The notes below the pieces were generated by a model. That model was not told the DNA's origin. It saw only the letters and a program-made list of their open reading frames with translations, and ran no database searches. Shown piece by piece: positions 60,401 through 64,000 of a DNA stretch of 64,000 nt; positions within the stretch are counted from its first letter, which is position 1, and each line of letters opens with the position of its first letter. Position numbers and translations under genes: made by a program. Origin of the DNA: Sepiola atlantica. Taxonomy: Eukaryota > Mollusca > Cephalopoda > Sepiida > Sepiolidae. The stretch spans positions 113,001 through 177,000 of the forward strand of contig CAUVYP010000245.1 in assembly GCA_963556195.1 (NCBI GenBank), given 5' to 3'.

Positions 60401-61525
60401 CACTAAATTTTGTTGATGTTTTGCGTATTCAGTTTGTATCGACATATCTCCGGGAGTACAAGAGCTGAACTTCTGAAACTCCGTACTTCAGTAGAAAATG
60501 TGTGTCCGCTAATGTCTGCAAAGTTTCGGAGCACAATTCTTATAAATGTGGAAGTTATAAACAAAAGCGATATCAACTTTAAATCGCACTAAATTTTGTT
60601 GATGTTTTGCGTATTCAGGTTGTATCGACATATCTCCGGGAGTACAAGAGCTGAACTTCTGAAACTTGGTACTTCAGTAGAATATGTGTGTCCGCTATTG
60701 TCTGCAAAGTTTCGGAGCACAATTCTTATAAATGTGGAAGTTATAAACAAAAGCGATATCAACTTTAAATCGCACTAAATTTTGTTGATGTTTTGCGTAT
60801 TCAGGTTGTATCGACATATCTCCGGGAGTACAAGAGCTGAACTTCTGAAACTCCGTACTTCAGTAGAAAATGTGTGTCCGCTAATGTCTGCAAAGTTTCG
60901 GAGCACAATTCTTATAAATGTGGAAGTTATAAACAAAAGCGATATCAACTTTAAATCGCACTAAATTTTGTTGATGTTTTGCGTATTCAGGTTGTATCGA
61001 CATATCTCCGGGAGTACAAGAGCTGAACTTCTGAAACTTGGTACTTCAGTAGAATATGTGTGTCCGCTATTGTCTGCAAAGTTTCGGAGCACAATTCTTA
61101 TAAATGTGGAAGTTATAAACAAAAGCGATATCAACTTTAAATCGCACTAAATTTTGTTGATGTTTTGCGTATTCAGTTTGTATCGACATATCTCTGGGAG
61201 TACAAGAGCTGAACTTCTGAAACTTGGTACTTCAGTAGAAAATGTGTGTCCGCTAATGTCTGCAAAGTTTCGGAGCACAATTCTTATAAATGTGGAAGTT
61301 ATAAACAAAAGCGATATCAACTTTAAATCGCTATAAATTTTGTTGATGTTTTGCGTATTCAGTTTGTATCGACATATCTCCGGGAGTACAAGAGCTGAAC
61401 TTCTGAAACTTGGTACTTCAGTAGAAAATGTGTGTCCGCTAATGTCTGCAAAGTTTCGGAGCACAATTCTTATAAATGTGGAAGTTATAAACAAAAGCGA
61501 TATCAACTTTAAATCGCACTAAATT
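57434..61525 (+). repeat. 22-monomer HOR, copy 1 of a tandem duplication
   Basis: This unit is exactly 4,092 bp (22 x 186). Slots include ATATCAAGTTTAAAT (57620), TACGTATTTCC (57806), GTCTGTCCGCTGATG (57992), GCAAAATTTCGG (58178), GTTTGGCG type B (58550), GATTTTTTGCG (58736), GACCTGAAC with CTTACTACTT (58922), ATTGTATGC (59294) and GATGTTTTACG (59852). All of these recur 4,092 bp later. Near its end, CATTCAGGTTG-type monomers (ATTCAGGTTG at 60596, 60782 and 60968) form a small A-R/C dimer expansion. Confidence 0.92.
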
Positions 61526-64000
61526 TTGTTGATGTTTTGCGTATTCAGTTTGTATCGACATATCTCTGGGAGTACAAGAGCTGAACTTCTGAAACTTGGT
61601 ACTTCAGTAGAAAATGTGTGTCCGCTAATGTCTGCAAAGTTTCGGAGCACAATTCTTATAAATGTGGAAGTTATAAACAAAAGCGATATCAACTTTAAAT
61701 CGCACTAAATTTTGTTGATGTTTTGCGTATTCAGTTTGTATCGACATATCTCCGGGAGTACAAGAGCTGAACTTCTGAAACTCCGTACTTCAGTAGAAAA
61801 TGTGTGTCCGCTAATGTCTGCAAAGTTTCGGAGCACAATTCTTATAAATGTGGAAGTTATAAACAAAAGCGATATCAAGTTTAAATCGCACTAAATTTTG
61901 TTGATGTTTTGCGTATTCAGTTTGTATCGACATATCTCCGGGAGTACAAGAGCTGAACTTCTGAAACTTGGTACTTCAGTAGAATACGTATTTCCGCTAT
62001 TGTCTGCAAAGTTTTGTTGCACAATTCTTATAAATGTGGAAGTTATAAACAAAAGCGATATCAACTTTAAATCGCACTAAATTTTGTTGATGTTTTGCGT
62101 ATTCAGTTTGTATCGACATATCTCCGGGAGTACAAGAGCTGAACTTCTGAAACTTGGTACTTCAGTAGAAAATGTCTGTCCGCTGATGTCTGCAAAGTTT
62201 CGGAGCACAATTCTTATAAATGTGGAAGTTATAAACAAAAGCGATATCAACTTTAAATCGCACTAAATTTTGTTGATGTTTTGCGTATTCAGTTTGTATC
62301 GACATATCTCCGGGAGTACAAGAGCTGAACTTCTGAAACTTGGTACTTCAGTAGAATATGTGTGTCCGCTATTGTCTGCAAAATTTCGGAGCACAATTCT
62401 TATAAATGTGGAAGTTATAAACAAAAGCGATATCAACTTTAAATCGCACTAAATTTTGTTGATGTTTTGCGTATTCAGTTTGTATCGACATATCTCTGGG
62501 AGTACAAGAGCTGAACTTCTGAAACTTGGTACTTCAGTAGAAAATGTGTGTCCGCTAATGTCTGCAAAGTTTCGGAGCACAATTCTTATAAATGTTGAAG
62601 TTATAAACAAAAGCGATATCAACTTTAAATCGCACTAAATTTTGTTGATGTTTGGCGTATTCAGTTTGTATCGACATATCTCCGGGAGTACAAGAGCTGA
62701 ACTTCTGAAACTTGGTACTTCAGTAGAATATGTATTTCCGCTATTGTCTGCAAAGTTTTGTTGCACAATTCTTATAAATGTGGAAGTTATAAACAAAAGC
62801 GATATCAACTTTAAATCGCCTTAAATTTTGTTGATTTTTTGCGTATTCAGTTTGTATCGACATATCTCCGGGAGTACAAGAGCTGAACTTCTGAAACTTG
62901 GTACTTCAGTAGAAAATGTGTGTCCGCTAATATCTGCAAAGTTTCGGAGCACAATTCTTATAAATGTGGAAGTTATAAACAAAAGCGATATCAACTTTAA
63001 ATCGCACTAAATTTTGTTGATGTTTTGCGTATTCAGTTTGTATCGACATATCTCCGGGAGTACAAGACCTGAACTTCTGAAACTTACTACTTCAGTAGAA
63101 TATGTATTTCCGCTATTGTCTGCAAAGTTTCGGAGCACAATTCTTATAAATGTGGAAGTTATAAACAAAAGCGATATCAACTTTAAATCGCACTAAATTT
63201 TGTTGATGTTTGGCGTATTCAGTTTGTATCGACATATCTCCGGGAGTACAAGAGCTGAACTTCTGAAACTTGGTACTTCAGTAGAAAATGTGTGTCCGCT
63301 AATGTCTGCAAAGTTTCGGAGCACAATTCTTATAAATGTGGAAGTTATAAACAAAAGCGATATCAACTTTAAATCGCACTAAATTTTGTTGATGTTTTGC
63401 GTATTCAGTTTGTATCGACATATCTCCGGGAGTACAAGAGCTGAACTTCTGAAACTTGGTACTTCAGTAGAATATGTATTTCCGCTATTGTATGCAAAGT
63501 TTTGTTGCACAATTCTTATAAATGTGGAAGTTATAAACAAAAACGATATCAACTTGAAATCGCCTTAAATTTTGTTGATGTTTTGCGTATTCAGTTTGTA
63601 TCGACATATCTCCGGGAGTACAAGAGCTGAACTTCTGAAACTCCGTACTTCAGTAGAATATGTGTGTCCGCTATTGTCTGCAAAGTTTCGGAGCACAATT
63701 CTTATAAATGTGGAAGTTATAAACAAAAGCGATATCAACTTTAAATCGCACTAAATTTTGTTGATGTTTTGCGTATTCAGTTTGTATCGACATATCTCTG
63801 GGAGTACAAGAGCTGAACTTCTGAAACTTGGTACTTCAGTAGAAAATGTGTGTCCGCTAATGTCTGCAAAGTTTCGGAGCACAATTCTTATAAATGTGGA
63901 AGTTATAAACAAAAGCGATATCAACTTTAAATCGCACTAAATTTTGTTGATGTTTTACGTATTCAGTTTGTATCGACATATCTCCGGGAGTACAAGAGCT
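61526..64000 (+). repeat. 22-monomer HOR, copy 2, cut by the window edge
   Basis: The first 2,475 bp of a second copy of 57434-61525 match in order through 13 complete slots, plus the start of the GATGTTTTACG monomer at 63944. Rare variants GTCTGTCCGCTGATG (62084), AATGTTGAAG (62456) and CTTACTACTT (63014) are conserved at the 4,092-bp offset. The duplication continues beyond the window. Confidence 0.92.
63944..64000 (+). repeat. Partial monomer at right edge
   Basis: This is the first 57 bp of a monomer with GATGTTTTACG, equivalent to the slot at 59852. The array is open on the right. Confidence 0.95.

Larger units (their letters stand above)
1..64000 (+). repeat. ~186-bp satellite DNA array (higher-order tandem array)
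   Basis: The same ~186-bp unit recurs head to tail from edge to edge. The phase motif TTGTTGATG (nt 1-9 of the unit) starts at 150, 336, 522 and so on to 63944, giving 343 complete units. Of these, 303 are 186 bp, 22 are 185 bp and 18 are 187 bp, for a net change of -4 bp, which matches the coordinates exactly. Landmarks in the unit are TATCGACATATCTCC at nt 28-42, CAAGAGCTGAACTT at nt 50-63, TCTTATAAATGT at nt 129-140 and the palindrome GATATC at nt 160-165. The consensus has 67 G+C of 186. No unit is inverted and no foreign sequence interrupts the array. Size, AT richness and HOR structure fit a eukaryotic centromeric or heterochromatic satellite; the family is not recognised and the chromosomal position is inferred. 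Confidence 0.97.

Noticed and set aside
150..63940. About 300 near-identical 60-codon forward open frames, one per monomer, as a gene family
   Set aside because: Each lies wholly inside a satellite monomer and begins at TTG with ATG two codons later. They are not conserved as protein: type differences change amino acids (G/R, N/Y, C/F, M/L, RS/CC) and some copies have stops (GAGCTTAAC at 4986, CTGTAACTCC at 15214, GAATAGG at 49253). No promoter, domain or second conserved gene accompanies them.
1..64000. CRISPR array or prokaryotic repeat locus
   Set aside because: There are no short repeats separated by unique spacers. The whole 186-bp unit is repeated with no spacer, and no cas-like gene is present.
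1..64000. Transposable element or retroelement within the array
   Set aside because: No interval departs from the monomer phase by more than 1 bp per unit. There are no terminal repeats, target-site duplications or reverse-transcriptase or transposase-like frames.

Overview
The whole 64,000-bp window is one uninterrupted tandem satellite array. Its monomer is about 186 bp and about 36% GC, and every copy lies in the same orientation. Phasing monomers on the TTGTTGATG motif (monomer nt 1-9) gives 343 complete monomers from 150 to 63943, a partial monomer at each edge (1-149 and 63944-64000), and no spacer. 303 monomers are exactly 186 bp, 22 are 185 bp and 18 are 187 bp; these counts reproduce the total length exactly. 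I see no protein-coding gene, RNA gene, transposon, CRISPR array, origin or other single-copy sequence.

A long, AT-rich, nucleosome-sized, head-to-tail satellite with higher-order repeats (HORs) points to a eukaryotic chromosome, probably centromeric, pericentromeric or other heterochromatin, in a long-read assembly. I do not recognise the satellite family and cannot name the host lineage from sequence alone.

Monomers fall into a few linked sequence types (A, A-R, B and C), defined by diagnostic sites at nt 72-73, 88, 93-95, 103 and 118-121. They are arranged in irregular HORs. Left to right: 150-3683 is a mosaic related to blocks at 23957-25817 and 50555-53156. 3684-5914 is a 12-monomer unit. 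5729-9819 and 9820-13910 are a near-identical 22-monomer tandem duplication. 13540-21539 holds four length variants (13, 9, 12 and 9 monomers) of one HOR. 21540-26003 is a mosaic. 26004-28793 and 28794-31581 are two 15-monomer HORs. 30652-38560 contains a 24-monomer period. 37532-40882 is a 6-monomer triplication. 40139-43486 and 43487-46833 are an 18-monomer duplication. 46834-51297 is a mosaic. 51298-53528 and 53529-55759 are a 12-monomer duplication. 55760-57433 is a mosaic. 57434-61525 and 61526-64000 are a 22-monomer duplication that runs off the right edge.

Nothing here works together as genes. The content is a record of unequal crossing-over and gene conversion: chimeric monomers, skipped HOR slots and nested duplications. 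The 186-bp length is a multiple of three, so one frame on each strand stays open across most monomers. The variation between monomers is mostly amino-acid changing, so I treat these frames as non-coding.
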